Shown in pieces: positions 37,168 to 46,916 of a stretch of 64,000 nucleotides of DNA. Location of the stretch: the NCBI RefSeq assembly GCF_001014615.2, contig NZ_LBCQ02000011.1, positions 62,001 to 126,000 on the forward strand, written 5' to 3'. Made by a program: the position numbers and the translations under genes. This DNA comes from Aquamicrobium sp. LC103 (GTDB taxonomy: Bacteria > Pseudomonadota > Alphaproteobacteria > Rhizobiales > Rhizobiaceae). How positions within the stretch are numbered: the first letter of the stretch is position 1; each line of letters opens with the position of its first letter. The notes beneath the pieces are model-generated. The model was not told the origin of the DNA and made no database searches. It saw only the letters and a program-made list of their open reading frames with translations.

Positions 37168-38706
37168 TCAGGCCTGGTCGTTGATCAGCCGTTTGAGGAG
37201 CTCGATCTCCTGCGCCATAGTGTTGTCGGCGCCGGAAAGATCCTCGATCTTTCGCACCGCATGCAGCACGGTGGTGTGGTCGCGTCCGCCGAAGCGCCGG
37301 CCGATTTCCGGCAGCGAGCGCGGCGTCATCACCTTGGCCAGATACATGGCGACCTGGCGCGGCTTGACGATGGTGCGGGTGCGCCGGTTTGAAAGCAGCT
37401 CGGTCTTCGAGACGTTGTAGTGGCGCGCGACGATGCGCTGGATGTCCTCGATGCGCACGCGCTTCGGCTCGCCGGTGCGGTACATGTGGCCGAGCAATTC
37501 CTCGACACGCTCGACCGAGATCTGCGGCTCGAAGGACTGGCGGAACAGGATCTGGTTGAACGCGCCTTCGAGTTCGCGGCCGCTGCCGGTGACGGTCTGG
37601 GCGACGTGGACGAGAATCTCCTCGGGAATGGCGAGCGAGGCGTCCTCGCTGGTCGCCGCCGCATAGCGCTGCTTGAGGATCTCCAGGCGCATCTGGAAGT
37701 CGGGTGCCGCCATTTCGAGGGCGACGCCGCCATTGAGGCGCGAACGCACGCGCGGTTCCAGCGATTCCAGCTCCGAAGGCGGACGATCACCAGCCACGAC
37801 CACCTGCTTGGCGCTGTCGAGCAGCGTGTTGATCAGGTGGCAGAACTCGTGCTGGATCGACTTGCCCTGCAGGAACTGCATGTCGTCGATGATGAGGAGG
37901 TCGATGTCGCGCAACTGCTCCTTGAAGGTGAGCGCATTGTTGTCGCGGATGGCGGTGGCGAAACGCCACATGAAATATTCCGCCGTCAGGTAGACGACGC
38001 GCGATTGCGGCCGGCGCTTGAGGGCCTCGGCGGCGATCGCCTGCAGCAGGTGCGTCTTGCCGAGGCCGACGGAGGCGTGCAGGAAGAGCGGGTTGAAGCG
38101 CAGGGCGTTAGAGGAGGATTCCGCCACCGCGCGAGCCGCCGCGAAGGCGACGCGGTTGGAAGGGCCTTCCACATAGGAATCGAAGGTATAGCGGCCGTCG
38201 AGCGGCGAGCCGAGCACGGTCTGCTTGCCGGCGCCTTCGATCGGAGACGGGCGCTGCGGCGTCACCTTGTCGAGACGGGAGGGGTTGAGATGGACGGCGC
38301 CGGCGCCGGCGATCACCTGGCGCTGCGGTTTCCTCGCGGCATCGTCGTCCTCGCAGACGGGGCGGATGTTGCGGGTGGCGCTGCGCACCACGATCTCGAC
38401 CTTGAGCACCTCCGGCGCGCTCTGTTTCCAGAGGTCGCAGATGGTGTCGAGATAATGGCCGTTGATCCACTGGCGCAGGAACGCGGTGGGAACCGACAGT
38501 CGAACGAGCCCCTTTGAAGTTTCGGCGAGCTGCATGCGCCCGAACCAGCTTGAGTAAACGTCGTTGCCGAGACGGGCCCTCAACTGCGTGTTCACGCGTT
38601 CGAAAATTTGCTCGGGCCCTACGGCGACGGTCATCTTGTTCCCCTCGATCTGATTCTTGGAAAGTGGCTGCCCAATCTGGGCCTCCAGCTCAATGCCGCT
38701 TTGCAT
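37168..38706 (-). CDS. dnaA: Chromosomal replication initiator protein DnaA
   Basis: 512 residues. Domain I (about 25-110, [20 protein letters not shown]), a linker, then the AAA+ domain with [20 protein letters not shown] (Walker A), [14 protein letters not shown] (Walker B) and the arginine-finger region. Domain IV ends with [20 protein letters not shown], the DnaA-box-binding signature. The longest start is taken; an internal ATG at residue 25 (before [13 protein letters not shown]) would give a form closer to many orthologues. Confidence 0.97.
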   Translation of the reverse strand: MQSGIELEAQIGQPLSKNQIEGNKMTVAVGPEQIFERVNTQLRARLGNDVYSSWFGRMQLAETSKGLVRLSVPTAFLRQWINGHYLDTICDLWKQSAPEVLKVEIVVRSATRNIRPVCEDDDAARKPQRQVIAGAGAVHLNPSRLDKVTPQRPSPIEGAGKQTVLGSPLDGRYTFDSYVEGPSNRVAFAAARAVAESSSNALRFNPLFLHASVGLGKTHLLQAIAAEALKRRPQSRVVYLTAEYFMWRFATAIRDNNALTFKEQLRDIDLLIIDDMQFLQGKSIQHEFCHLINTLLDSAKQVVVAGDRPPSELESLEPRVRSRLNGGVALEMAAPDFQMRLEILKQRYAAATSEDASLAIPEEILVHVAQTVTGSGRELEGAFNQILFRQSFEPQISVERVEELLGHMYRTGEPKRVRIEDIQRIVARHYNVSKTELLSNRRTRTIVKPRQVAMYLAKVMTPRSLPEIGRRFGGRDHTTVLHAVRKIEDLSGADNTMAQEIELLKRLINDQA

Positions 38707-39502
38707 GTGACTGTCCCTGTATTGTCATTTCGCGTGCCGCGCCGCTGCTACGTTTGTTTTTCGCCTCATGGCGACGCGCACTCTTGGTATTTTTTTGCCG
38801 GTACTCAAAACACGTCAGGTCGGCCCCCGGTCTCCTTTCAATTTCATGTCGCGGTTGCCCGCAAAAAGCCCCGCCCCGGCGTTGCCACCGGAGTCGAACG
38901 TTAACTTTATCGCAGTTACCTGCAGTCCCACTTTGCTCGATAGGGCGCAGTCCAGACCGCACGCGGAATCAACTTCCGCGCTGCAAGCTCGCCGTTTTTG
39001 GGCTGGATCCGCAGGACAAATTCCCTGCCCTCTCGATGTCCAGACACTACAAAAAAGCCCGTGGAGAGGGCAAGCCCGCTGGTTACGAATTTTTCATGAA
39101 TCAGGCAGCGATGTGGCCATTCTGCGTCCCGCCGCGATGGACCGAAACGCATAAACCGTTTTGATTCAAAACCTTTTCCCGCAACCCGTCTGCTCCGAAA
39201 AAAAAACACAAAAATCAGCTTGACAGCTAAATGGCCCCGGCGGACTCGCGCCACCCCGGCAACACTCGCGCGATCCATCGATAATCGGTTGGAATTAAAA
39301 GATAATTTATGTCCCGGAAGAAACGGAATCCCTTTCCCGGAGGCGGCCCGTTAGATCAGTTTTTCCGAATATTCGGCTAACGAGAACGGGTCTCCCGGGG
39401 AGGTTCTTTTTTGCAATGCGGCAAGCCATTGCGCGGCAAATGAAAAACCCGGCGGGAAGCCCGCCGGGTCGAATTAAGTCGGCAATCCGTAAAAGGATGG
39501 GA
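38707..39502. other. dnaA-rpsT intergenic region
   Basis: About 800 bases with no credible gene; the open frames inside it do not resemble proteins. It is richer in A+T than its surroundings, notably around 39175-39235 and 39285-39320. GTTTTGATTCAAAAC (39158-39172) is a perfect palindrome. I find no good DnaA box (TTATCCACA or close variants) in it, so it is not supported as oriC. The dnaA promoter must lie on its left side, but no clear -35/-10 pair stands out. Confidence 0.6.
39443..39469 (-). terminator. rpsT terminator
   Basis: ACCCGGCGGG (39447-39456), AAG loop, CCCGCCGGGT (39460-39469). On the minus strand the stem is followed by TTTTC, a proper U-run just downstream of the rpsT stop. 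Confidence 0.9.
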
Positions 39503-39769
39503 TCAGGCGTCGAGCGACTTGAGCCGCTGCGTCAGGCGCGAAACCTTCCTGGAAGCCGTGTTCTTGTGGAGAACGCCCTTGGTGGCGGCGCGCATCAGCT
39601 CGGGCTGCGCGGCCTTCAGGGCGGCCTCGGCGGCTGCCTTGTCACCGGCCGCCAGCGCTTCCTCGACCTTGCGGACGAAAGTACGCACGCGCGAGCGACG
39701 GTTCTTGTTGATGGCCGTTCGGCGATCGATCTTGCGCGTAGCCTTCTTGGCCGAAGACGTGTTGGCCAT
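39503..39769 (-). CDS. rpsT: 30S ribosomal protein S20
   Basis: 88 residues, basic and helical: [20 protein letters not shown] at the start and [17 protein letters not shown] at the end. GAGAGGCAAT precedes the ATG. It binds 16S rRNA early in 30S assembly. Monocistronic by its own promoter (39865-39893) and terminator (39443-39469). Position next to dnaA is typical of Rhizobiales. Confidence 0.97.
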   Translation of the reverse strand: MANTSSAKKATRKIDRRTAINKNRRSRVRTFVRKVEEALAAGDKAAAEAALKAAQPELMRAATKGVLHKNTASRKVSRLTQRLKSLDA

Positions 39770-39864
39770 ATTGCCTCTCTCTATGTTCAGCGTGGGCGCG
39801 CCTGAGATCGGTTCGCAGGGCGCAAAAACAAAGGGGCAGCCGCTCGGCCGCCTCAGTTGGGCGG

Positions 39865-39893
39865 CTTATAGATCAGGTTTCGCAGCCCGTCAA
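39865..39893 (-). promoter_or_regulatory. rpsT promoter
   Basis: On the minus strand TTGACG (39893-39888), 17 bases, TATAAG (39870-39865). Near-consensus sigma-70 elements about 100 bases before the rpsT ATG. Confidence 0.75.
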
Positions 39894-39928
39894 CGCTCAT
39901 CGGCGGCAAAATGAAGCCGAAGCGGTTC

Positions 39929-40702
39929 TCAGCGGTTCCTGAAGGTCGGCGTACGCTTCTCGGAGAAGGCCGCCATGCCCTCCTTCTGGTCCTCCAGCGA
40001 GAACATGGCGTGGAAGACGCGCCGCTCGAAGCGGAGCCCCTCGGAAAGGGTGGTCTCGTAGGATCGGTTGACGGCTTCCTTGGTCATCATCACGGCCGGC
40101 AGCGAGAATTCGGCGATCTTGGCGGCCGCCTTGAGCGTCTCCTCGATCAGTTCGCCGAGCGGGACGACGCGCGACACCAGCCCGCTGCGCTCGGCTTCCG
40201 CGGCATCCATCATCCGCCCGGTCAGGCACATGTCCATGGCCTTGGACTTGCCGACGAAACGGGTAAGCCGCTGCGAGCCGCCCATGCCGGGCATGACGCC
40301 CAGCGTGATCTCGGGCTGGCCGAACTTGGCATTGTCCGCCGCGATGATGAAGTCGCACATCATGGCAAGCTCGCAGCCGCCGCCGAGCGCGTATCCCGCG
40401 ACGGCGGCGATGATCGGCTTGCGGATGCGGGTCATCGCGTCCCAGCCGGAAAAGAAGTCCTGCATATACATGTCTATGTAGGACTTCTGGTGCATTTCCT
40501 TGATGTCGGCGCCGGCCGCGAACGCCTTCTCCGAGCCGGTCAGGACGATCGCGCCGATCGCCGGATTGGCCTCGAAGCTTTCGAGCGCGGCCACGACGTC
40601 CTTGAGGACGGTCGAATTGAGCGCATTGAGTGCCTGGGGACGGTTGAGGGTGATCAGGCCCACCTTGCCGCGGGTTTCGACAAGAATCGTCTCGTAGGCC
40701 AT
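39929..40702 (-). CDS. Enoyl-CoA hydratase (crotonase family)
   Basis: 257 residues. Crotonase fold with oxyanion-hole regions [13 protein letters not shown] and [20 protein letters not shown]; the two catalytic Glu are in GGCELAMM and [19 protein letters not shown]. It hydrates trans-2-enoyl-CoA in beta-oxidation. It lies between mutM and rpsT on the same strand, a conserved Rhizobiales neighbour with no obvious functional link. The name fadB1-type is sometimes used; specificity cannot be read. Confidence 0.92.
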   Translation of the reverse strand: MAYETILVETRGKVGLITLNRPQALNALNSTVLKDVVAALESFEANPAIGAIVLTGSEKAFAAGADIKEMHQKSYIDMYMQDFFSGWDAMTRIRKPIIAAVAGYALGGGCELAMMCDFIIAADNAKFGQPEITLGVMPGMGGSQRLTRFVGKSKAMDMCLTGRMMDAAEAERSGLVSRVVPLGELIEETLKAAAKIAEFSLPAVMMTKEAVNRSYETTLSEGLRFERRVFHAMFSLEDQKEGMAAFSEKRTPTFRNR

Positions 40703-40744
40703 GGATACCTCCCTCTGAATATCGATTGGATCAGCTTCGAATAG

Positions 40745-41638
40745 CTAACGCTGGCAGGCAGGGCAATAGAAAGTGGAACGCCCGGACTGCACGATGCGCG
40801 AAATCGTCCCGCCGCAGCCGGGCTTGGGGCAGGGCTCGCCCTCGCGGTCGTAGACGCTGAAGGAATGCTGGAAATAGCCGAGCGAGCCATCGGCCCGTAC
40901 GTAGTCGCGCAGCGACGAGCCGCCCGCCGCGATCGCCTCGGCGATGACGTCCCTGATCGCGCCGGCGAGTTTGTCGCATCTTGCGCTGCGGCGTCCGGGT
41001 GCCGCCGCGATCGAGCCGGCGGCGCGGCGCGGCGAAAGGCCCGCCCGCCACAGCGCCTCGCAAACATAGATGTTGCCGAGCCCGGCGATCAGCCGCTGGT
41101 CGAGCAAGGCCGCCTTGAGCGGTACCTTCCTGCCGCGGAAGAGGTCGCTCAGCAGCGTTCCGTCGAACGCGTTTCCGGTCGGCTCGACGCCGAGCCCGGC
41201 AAGCGAGGGATGCGTGTCGAGCTGCGCGGCTTCCGCGAAGAGCATGAAGCCGAACCGGCGCGGATCGTTGAAGATGACGCGATGCTCGACGCCTTCGCGG
41301 CCCTTCAGCCGGAAAACGACATGGTCGTGCGCGGCATCCTTGGAGCGCTCGTGATGGAACGTGCCGGGCACGGCGCTTTCCGTGCCCGTTTCCACCCGGA
41401 ACGACCCCGACATGCCGAGATGGCAGATGAGGACCGGATCGCGGTCGAGATGGACGGTCAGGTATTTCGCCCTGCGTCCGAGCGAGATAACCTCGCGTCC
41501 GGTCAGCCTTTTCGCGAAATCGGCGGGAAAGGGGAAGCGCAGGTCCGGTCGGCGCTGCTCGACCGCGACGATGCGCGAACCCTCGAAGACCGGCTGCAGC
41601 CCGCGCCGGACGGTTTCGACCTCGGGCAGCTCAGGCAT
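40745..41638 (-). CDS. mutM: Formamidopyrimidine-DNA glycosylase (Fpg)
   Basis: 297 residues. [15 protein letters not shown] gives the catalytic N-terminal Pro (after Met removal) and Glu. The H2TH region includes [20 protein letters not shown]. The zinc finger is [20 protein letters not shown] and YCPACQR, four Cys intact. It removes 8-oxoguanine and FaPy lesions with beta,delta-lyase activity. Its start overlaps the end of deoB by eight bases. Confidence 0.96.
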   Translation of the reverse strand: MPELPEVETVRRGLQPVFEGSRIVAVEQRRPDLRFPFPADFAKRLTGREVISLGRRAKYLTVHLDRDPVLICHLGMSGSFRVETGTESAVPGTFHHERSKDAAHDHVVFRLKGREGVEHRVIFNDPRRFGFMLFAEAAQLDTHPSLAGLGVEPTGNAFDGTLLSDLFRGRKVPLKAALLDQRLIAGLGNIYVCEALWRAGLSPRRAAGSIAAAPGRRSARCDKLAGAIRDVIAEAIAAGGSSLRDYVRADGSLGYFQHSFSVYDREGEPCPKPGCGGTISRIVQSGRSTFYCPACQR

Positions 41639-42860
41639 GGGCGCGCAAGGCCGAGAGGAACGACGTGCCGTGGCGGCCGGGCGCGATGCCGAGATGCTCG
41701 GCGACGCCCTCGCCTATGTCGGAGAAGGTCTTGCGCAGGCCGATGGCGCCGGCGGACAGCCCCGGCCCGGTGCCGATGACCGGCACGCGCTCGCGCGTGT
41801 GATCGGTGCCGCGCCAGCCCGGATCGCAGCCGTGATCGGCGGTAAGCACGAGCATGTCGCCGGGCTGAAGCAGCGCGAAGGCCTCCGGCAGCCGCTGGTC
41901 GAACGCCTCGAGCGCCGCGGCATAGCCGGGAATATCGCGCCGATGCCCGTAATTGGTGTCGAAATCGACGAAGTTGGCGAATACCAGGTCGCCGTCCCCG
42001 GCGTCGCGCATCGCGCCGAGCGCGGCATCGAACATGCGCATGTTGTCGGGCGCCTTGCGGACCTCGGATATGCCGCGCTGGGCGAAGATGTCGCCGATCT
42101 TGCCGATGGCGAAGACGGTGCGGCCTTCCGCGGTCAGGCGGTCGAGCAGCGTAGGCTCGGGCGGCGGCACGGCGAGGTCCTTGCGGTTGGGCGTGCGCTC
42201 GAACTCGCGCGCGTGCTCGCCGACGAAGGGCCGCGCGATGACCCTGCCGATCTTCAGCGGGTCGGCGAGCCGGCGCACCACCTTGCAGAGGTCGTAGAGG
42301 CGCTGCAGGCCGAAATGGGTTTCGTGCGCGGCGATCTGGATCACCGAATCCACCGAGGTGTAGACGATCGGCTTGCCGGTGCGGATATGCTCTTCCCCCA
42401 GGCGCTCGATGATTTCCGTCCCGGAGGCGTGGCAGTTGCCGAGAATGCCGGGGACGTTTCCTTCCACGGTGATCGCCTGCGTCAGTTCCTCGGGGAAGGC
42501 CGGCTGCGTGTCCGGAAAATAGCCCCAGTCGAAGCGAACGGGCAGCCCGGCGATCTCCCAATGGCCGGAGGGCGTGTCCTTGCCGCTGGAGACCTCCTCC
42601 GCGGCGCCGTAGAAGCCGTCGGGGGTCTCGTCCGGGGCCTGCCTGCCGGTTGCCAGCGCGGCGGCGTGCCAGAGGCCGAGCGAGCGCATGTTGGGCAGCG
42701 AAAGCGGGCCTGAGCGCAAGCCAGCCACATCCGCCTTGCCGTCGGCGCAGGCCGCCTCGATATGGCCGAACGTGTCCGCGCCCGCGTCACCGAACTCGTC
42801 CGCATCCGGCGCACCGCCGATCCCGAAGGAGTCGAGTACGAAGAGGAAAGCGCGCACCAT
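41631..42860 (-). CDS. deoB: Phosphopentomutase
   Basis: 409 residues, alkaline-phosphatase superfamily metalloenzyme. [20 protein letters not shown] holds the first metal-binding Asp; [13 protein letters not shown] the phospho-acceptor Thr; [20 protein letters not shown] and [20 protein letters not shown] the remaining metal ligands. It interconverts (deoxy)ribose 1- and 5-phosphate in nucleoside salvage. Start: ATG before VRAFLF; longer frames upstream are not conserved. Overlaps mutM by eight bases. Confidence 0.95.
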   Translation of the reverse strand: MVRAFLFVLDSFGIGGAPDADEFGDAGADTFGHIEAACADGKADVAGLRSGPLSLPNMRSLGLWHAAALATGRQAPDETPDGFYGAAEEVSSGKDTPSGHWEIAGLPVRFDWGYFPDTQPAFPEELTQAITVEGNVPGILGNCHASGTEIIERLGEEHIRTGKPIVYTSVDSVIQIAAHETHFGLQRLYDLCKVVRRLADPLKIGRVIARPFVGEHAREFERTPNRKDLAVPPPEPTLLDRLTAEGRTVFAIGKIGDIFAQRGISEVRKAPDNMRMFDAALGAMRDAGDGDLVFANFVDFDTNYGHRRDIPGYAAALEAFDQRLPEAFALLQPGDMLVLTADHGCDPGWRGTDHTRERVPVIGTGPGLSAGAIGLRKTFSDIGEGVAEHLGIAPGRHGTSFLSALRAHA

Positions 42861-42964
42861 TCTTACCCGGCCTGTTGCTCGTGAGGATAGCCCAGAGATA
42901 GGCGCGCGCGGCTGCCTTGGCAATTCGGAAACGTCAGGAGCGATTTCGGATCGTGGCGGCCGCG

Positions 42965-43630
42965 TCAGCAATCCTGGCAGGGAATGGTCTGGCTCATGCG
43001 TGGACGCAGATAGTAGGTCTCGCTCATCGGAAGGGCGTCGAACATGCCGAGAAGCCCGACGGCCTTTTGCTGGCTCGCGCTCCAGGTGATGACCGGGCGG
43101 TAGGAAAGTTCGCTGGTGACGCGGATGAGGAAGGTGTTTCTGATCCGCAGGCTGTCCGGCACCGTGGCGATCGTTCCCGGCGCCGCGTCTGCGTTGAAGC
43201 TGCCGTTCTTGAGCTTGCGCGACCACGCCACCCTCGCCCTCGGCGTGTTCTCGTCGGTGATCTGGATCGCCGTGACGACGATGTCGGCGCGCGAGCGGTT
43301 ATAGGGCTGGAGGATCGCCTCGCCGATCTTCATGATCGCTTCCAGCTCCGATCTGTTGATCGGGTGTTGCTGCGTCACGAGGTCGGCCACCATCGAGCCG
43401 ACGCGACTCACCTTCTTGTTGGCGTCGATGCCCTGCGCGACTTCCATCGTCACGAAATAGAGCGAGAGCAGGACCGGCGCGATGAAGGCGAACTCGACGG
43501 CGGCGACGCCGCGCCTGTCGGCTGCAAGCCGGCGCAGGCCCGTGAAAATCCGCCTGATGTCCAAGGCCTTCATCGCCATGATCCCAAATCCCCCCAAGCC
43601 ATTCTCCACGCCTTTCCGTCGGTCAGTCAT
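42965..43630 (-). CDS. TadE/TadF-like minor pilin (first of two)
   Basis: 221 residues from the ATG at 43630, which overlaps the preceding gene by eight bases. A downstream ATG ([10 protein letters not shown]) behind GGGGGGAT is an alternative. After a basic segment, [20 protein letters not shown] is the TadE-like pseudopilin signature: Gly before AAVEF and a hydrophobic helix of about 20 residues. The rest is periplasmic with two Cys at the very end (IPCQDC). Such proteins are processed by the prepilin peptidase and are needed for Flp pilus assembly. Part of the Tad locus. Confidence 0.85.
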   Translation of the reverse strand: MTDRRKGVENGLGGFGIMAMKALDIRRIFTGLRRLAADRRGVAAVEFAFIAPVLLSLYFVTMEVAQGIDANKKVSRVGSMVADLVTQQHPINRSELEAIMKIGEAILQPYNRSRADIVVTAIQITDENTPRARVAWSRKLKNGSFNADAAPGTIATVPDSLRIRNTFLIRVTSELSYRPVITWSASQQKAVGLLGMFDALPMSETYYLRPRMSQTIPCQDC

Positions 43631-44180
43631 CGAACGGCTCGTTCTGCCACGTCACGGTGGCGAACAGCAGCGTCTTGCCGTCCTTCAGGTTCGACATCGA
43701 CTTGCGCAGGAAGTCGGTCATGACCGGCCAGCGATAGAAGACCCGGAGCATGTTCTTGGACATGGACTGGCCCGGCTCGACCCTGAAATCCTCGGTGTCG
43801 ATATCCCTGGCCGAAGTGAAGGCGATGCGCTGCCTGGCCGCGTCCGCGAAGGTGTCGTAGGTGCGCAGGTCGATTTCCAGCCCCGGACAGCCCTGCGAGA
43901 CCATGATTTCCAGCCGGCCGCAGATTATGTCGCGCAGCCTGGTTTCCGTCATGTCGGCCGCCTTGAGCTGGCCGGTGCGGAACTGGCGCGCGACGTCGTC
44001 GGTCACGTTCGACATCGTCTGCTGGGCGGCAAAGGAGATGCAGCTTTCGAGGATGGCGAAGACGAGCAGCGAGAAAGGGATCGCAAGCGCCGCGAACTCG
44101 ATCGCCACGCTGCCCTTCCTGTCCCGCCTGAAGCGGTCGAGGAAATCGATGCGCCGTTTTTGAGCCTTTCCGGTGTCCAT
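43623..44180 (-). CDS. TadE-like minor pilin (second of two)
   Basis: 185 residues from the ATG before DTGKAQKRRIDFL; a start 12 codons earlier is possible. DRKGSVAIEFAALAIPFSLL is the TadE signature and membrane segment. A pair of Cys (IICGRLEIMVSQGCPG) may form a disulfide in the periplasmic part. It precedes the other TadE-like gene with an 8-base overlap, so the two are translated together and probably interact at the pilus base. Confidence 0.88.
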   Translation of the reverse strand: MDTGKAQKRRIDFLDRFRRDRKGSVAIEFAALAIPFSLLVFAILESCISFAAQQTMSNVTDDVARQFRTGQLKAADMTETRLRDIICGRLEIMVSQGCPGLEIDLRTYDTFADAARQRIAFTSARDIDTEDFRVEPGQSMSKNMLRVFYRWPVMTDFLRKSMSNLKDGKTLLFATVTWQNEPFDD

Positions 44181-44313
44181 GCTCGGCCCCCGCCGTTCAA
44201 CCTGGACCAAGCTCATACATGGCTTGCGTTGAAACCGGGTTTTAGCGGCCGCTAAAATTCTCCGTCGGCGATAAACCGAACGATAACCATGCCGGGCGGG
44301 CTTGGTGAAAAGC

Positions 44314-44754
44314 CTATTGGCTGGCGTTCATTTCCATTTCGGAGACGCGCTCGGCTTCGTTCTTGAACGAGCTTTCGCAATAGGGTGTGCAGGAGAGCGT
44401 CTGGATCTCGGAGCGGCGATAGACGCGCACGGACTTGTCGAACTGGCGCGAGACGACGATCTGCTCGTCGACGATCGGGTTGCCGTCGAGATCGAGCACG
44501 ACGAGATTGGTGACGCCGAAGCCCTTGCCGGTCAGCACGATGGTGGACGCATCCTGCACCGAGGCGTCGGCGATCAGCGGATTGCCGACCACGATCGTGT
44601 CGGCCGGCCGGGCGAGCTTGACGATCTTCGCCTGGTTCATCAGCACCTCGATCGGCAGGCCCTCGGCGAGCGCGGGCACCGCGAGGAGCGCGCCGCCCGC
44701 GAGCGCGGCCGCGAATACGCAAGCCTTGATGTTTCCGGACATGCCCCTGGCCAT
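44314..44754 (-). CDS. Pilus assembly protein with secretin N-terminal domain (PF13629-like)
   Basis: 146 residues. Signal peptide ACVFAAALAGGALLAVPALA, then a single domain (about 33-110) resembling the N-terminal region of CpaC: IVVGNPLIADASVQDASTIV against the CpaC ILVANPAVADAVTRT region, then GKGFGVTNLVVLDLDGNPIV. Two Cys follow in LSCTPYCESSF. It lacks the secretin channel domain. Convergent with nothing and divergent from flp pilin, it may be a secretin accessory in the periplasm. Start MARGMSGN is chosen; MSGN is also possible. Confidence 0.8.
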   Translation of the reverse strand: MARGMSGNIKACVFAAALAGGALLAVPALAEGLPIEVLMNQAKIVKLARPADTIVVGNPLIADASVQDASTIVLTGKGFGVTNLVVLDLDGNPIVDEQIVVSRQFDKSVRVYRRSEIQTLSCTPYCESSFKNEAERVSEMEMNASQ

Positions 44755-45109
44755 GAATGGCGTTCCCCAATCCCCGTTGCTGAACGGAAGATGAAGGAGA
44801 TTGGTGAAGCAAGCGTTAAGGCGGGACGAAGTCGGCACGAAACCGTCTCGAAGCAACGGCGGTCCGCTGGAACGTTCCGTTCGAGTTTCTCTTTATATTG
44901 CATGCGCCGATGCTGATGAGGTGTAATTAAAACAATATATTTCCGGTTATCCTTTGTTTAACCAAGCAAGCAGGGCGGCAGGTGAAAGGTTTCGGTAAGG
45001 CTGTTTTTTAAGCCGATCGAAAGAGCTCCCGGCATAGTGTCGGCCATCCGATCGACGCAGCAGAAAGTTGACGGAAGTGCTGTTAACTCGTGGAGTAAGG
45101 AGCTCACGA
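44755..45109 (+). promoter_or_regulatory. Divergent upstream region of flp pilin
   Basis: 355 bases without a gene, A+T-rich around 44890-44970. TATATT at 44936-44941 could be a -10 with a poor -35 (CTGATG, 17 bases upstream). TTAACCA at 44958-44964 resembles a CtrA half-site. AAGGAG (45097-45102) is the RBS of the pilin. The far left side should hold the promoter of the divergent pilus-assembly gene, which I cannot pin down. Confidence 0.4.
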
Positions 45110-45292
45110 ATGTCCAAGCTTTTCGCCCGTTTCATGAAGGACGAATCCGGCGCGACCGCCATCGAATATGGTCTGATCGCCGCCCTCATCGCACTCGCCA
45201 TCGTCGCCGGCGCCGGCGCGCTCGGCAGCTCGCTGAACACGCAGTTCGAGAACATCTCCGACTGTATCGCAGATACTGCGGCGTGCGAATAA
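45110..45292 (+). CDS. Flp family type IVb pilin
   Basis: 60 residues, typical Flp prepilin. A short basic leader (MSKLFARFMKDESG) ends at the processing site before ATAIEYGLIAALIALAIV, with the conserved Glu-Tyr pair after cleavage; the rest is a single helix ending with two Cys (SDCIADTAACE). It is the major subunit of Tad pili. A good RBS precedes it and a terminator follows, as expected for a highly expressed monocistronic pilin mRNA. Confidence 0.96.
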   Translation: MSKLFARFMKDESGATAIEYGLIAALIALAIVAGAGALGSSLNTQFENISDCIADTAACE

Positions 45293-45333
45293 TCCGAGAA
45301 GAACTCGATAAATAGCGGCATGGCCGCAAGATC

Positions 45334-45360
45334 AGGCCGCTCCATCCGGGGCGGCCTTTT
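45334..45360 (+). terminator. Terminator after flp pilin
   Basis: AGGCCGC (45334-45340), 10-base loop, GCGGCCT (45351-45357), then TTTT. Likely partial terminator separating pilin mRNA from cpaA. Confidence 0.8.
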
Positions 45361-45432
45361 CCTTTCCGCCGTTTCATCAAGAATTAAGCCGCGGCGGATA
45401 AGAATCACAAAGTCAAACAGGGCCGTCTTCAG

Positions 45433-45954
45433 ATGCTCGAGGCACTCATCTTCGTCGTCTTTCCGTTCTGCATGGTGTTTTCGGCCGTGTCCGACATGGT
45501 TTCGATGACGATCGCAAACCGCGTTTCGCTGGTCCTCGTTGCCACCTTCGCCGCGATCGCGCCCTTCACCGGCATGGACTGGGCGACCTACGGCATGCAT
45601 TTCGCGGGCGCCGGCCTCGTGCTGGCGGCAACCTTCGGCCTTTTCGCGATCGGCGGGATGGGCGGCGGCGATGCGAAACTTCTTGCGGCGACCTCGCTTT
45701 GGATAGGTTTCGGCGCGGGACTCTTCCAGTATCTCGTCTATTCGTCGGTGATTGGTGGCCTTTTGACCTTGCTGATTATTTTTTACCGCAAGTCGGATCT
45801 TTCGATCCTTACCGGCGGTAACCTCTTTTTGCGCCATTTCGCCAATGAAAAAGTCGGCATTCCTTACGGCGTCGCTCTCGGTGTAGGCGGATTACTCGTT
45901 TATCCCGACACTGCTCTCGTGCAATGGGCAGTGGAACGCTTGTCGGCCGGGTGA
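45433..45954 (+). CDS. cpaA: Prepilin peptidase CpaA/TadV
   Basis: 173 residues, A24 aspartic peptidase with about five membrane helices. The two catalytic Asp are in FSAVSDMVSMTIANR and IGGMGGGDAKLLAA. It has no methyltransferase domain, as usual in Tad systems. It cleaves the leaders of Flp and the TadE-like proteins. Located between the pilin and cpaB. Confidence 0.93.
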   Translation: MLEALIFVVFPFCMVFSAVSDMVSMTIANRVSLVLVATFAAIAPFTGMDWATYGMHFAGAGLVLAATFGLFAIGGMGGGDAKLLAATSLWIGFGAGLFQYLVYSSVIGGLLTLLIIFYRKSDLSILTGGNLFLRHFANEKVGIPYGVALGVGGLLVYPDTALVQWAVERLSAG

Positions 45955-46032
45955 CTTCAACTTTCGCGGACCAGGCGCCTTCCCCGTGAAAATTGCATAA
46001 ACCTTCTGTTAATCACGACCGTAAGCCTCCCG

Positions 46033-46047
46033 TTAACCATAAGTTGA
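46033..46047 (+). promoter_or_regulatory. CtrA-like site before cpaB
   Basis: TTAACCATAAGTTGA: TTAA, seven bases, TTGA, one mismatch from the CtrA consensus TTAA-N7-TTAA, and the left half is the common half-site TTAACCAT. It lies about 60 bases upstream of cpaB. Suggestive only. Confidence 0.4.
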
Positions 46048-46106
46048 CGATTGGGAAGGCAATGTCCTCCTCGGTATTGGGGTGCCGGGTTTAAGAGGGC
46101 GGGCAA

Positions 46107-46916
46107 ATGGCTCCTTCGCGAGTGATCATCCTGGGCGTTGCCGTCGTGGCGGCGATCGGCGCGGGCTATGTTGCAAAGAACATGGCCGCGCGGACGCCGG
46201 AGGTGATCGTCGAGACCAGGGAGGCCGAGCCGGCGGTCAAGCTCGCCGAGGTGCTCGTGCTGAGCGGCGACGTGCCGATGGGCAGCGTCGTCGGGGCGCA
46301 GCTTGCCTGGCAGGGCTGGCCTGAAGACAACCTCAACGACGCCTTCATCACGCGGACCAAGGAACCCGGCGCGCTCGAGGAACTGCAGGGCGCGATCGCG
46401 CGCGTGCCGATGTATGCCGGCGAGCCGCTGCGCCGTTCAAAACTCATCGGCGAAGGCCAGAGCTTCATGTCGTCGATACTGCCCGCGGGCAAGCGCGCGG
46501 TGGCCACGCAGATCGCCGCGGACACGTCGGCCGGCGGCTTCATCCTGCCCAACGACTATGTCGACGTCATCATGACGCGCCGCGCCCAGAACCAGACGGG
46601 CGGCGAGGGTTTCGTCACCGAAACCATCCTTCAGAACATTCGCGTCCTGGCGATCGACCAGACCATCCAGGAAGACGAGGAAGGAAAGAAGGTGCGCGTC
46701 GGCGACACGGCGACGCTGGAGCTGACCCCGCAGCAGGCGGAGATCATTACGGTCGCGCAACAGATGGCCGATCGCCTCACGCTGGCGCTGCGTTCGGTTG
46801 CGGATGCACAGGACAGGCCCGATTTCGAGGCAGACTATCTCGTGGGCAACGGCCGGCGCGGAACCGTGCGTCTCATCAAGTCCGGGGAAGTCTCCGAGGT
46901 AGGAGCCCGCAAATGA
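46107..46916 (+). CDS. cpaB: Flp pilus assembly protein CpaB/RcpC
   Basis: 269 residues. One N-terminal membrane helix (VIILGVAVVAAIGAGYVA), then an SAF-like domain with GDVPMGSVVGAQLAWQGWPE and GEPLRRSKLI, and the RcpC domain beginning PAGKRAVATQIAADTSAGGF. It is thought to work at the periplasmic side of the secretin. Its end overlaps cpaC by four bases. Confidence 0.93.
   Translation: MAPSRVIILGVAVVAAIGAGYVAKNMAARTPEVIVETREAEPAVKLAEVLVLSGDVPMGSVVGAQLAWQGWPEDNLNDAFITRTKEPGALEELQGAIARVPMYAGEPLRRSKLIGEGQSFMSSILPAGKRAVATQIAADTSAGGFILPNDYVDVIMTRRAQNQTGGEGFVTETILQNIRVLAIDQTIQEDEEGKKVRVGDTATLELTPQQAEIITVAQQMADRLTLALRSVADAQDRPDFEADYLVGNGRRGTVRLIKSGEVSEVGARK

Noticed and set aside
38514-39164. ORF between dnaA and rpsT on the plus strand
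   Set aside because: It overlaps the dnaA start, is Ser/Arg/Cys-rich with no pattern, and lacks a RBS.
38916-39278. 120-codon minus-strand ORF upstream of dnaA
   Set aside because: No RBS, no recognisable motif, and it spans an AT-rich probable control region.
38707-39502. Chromosomal origin of replication next to dnaA
   Set aside because: No DnaA boxes found by eye; in Rhizobiales the origin is generally not beside dnaA.
44947-45837. 296-codon minus-strand frame across flp pilin and cpaA
   Set aside because: It conflicts with two clear genes with RBS and membrane motifs, and looks like no known protein.
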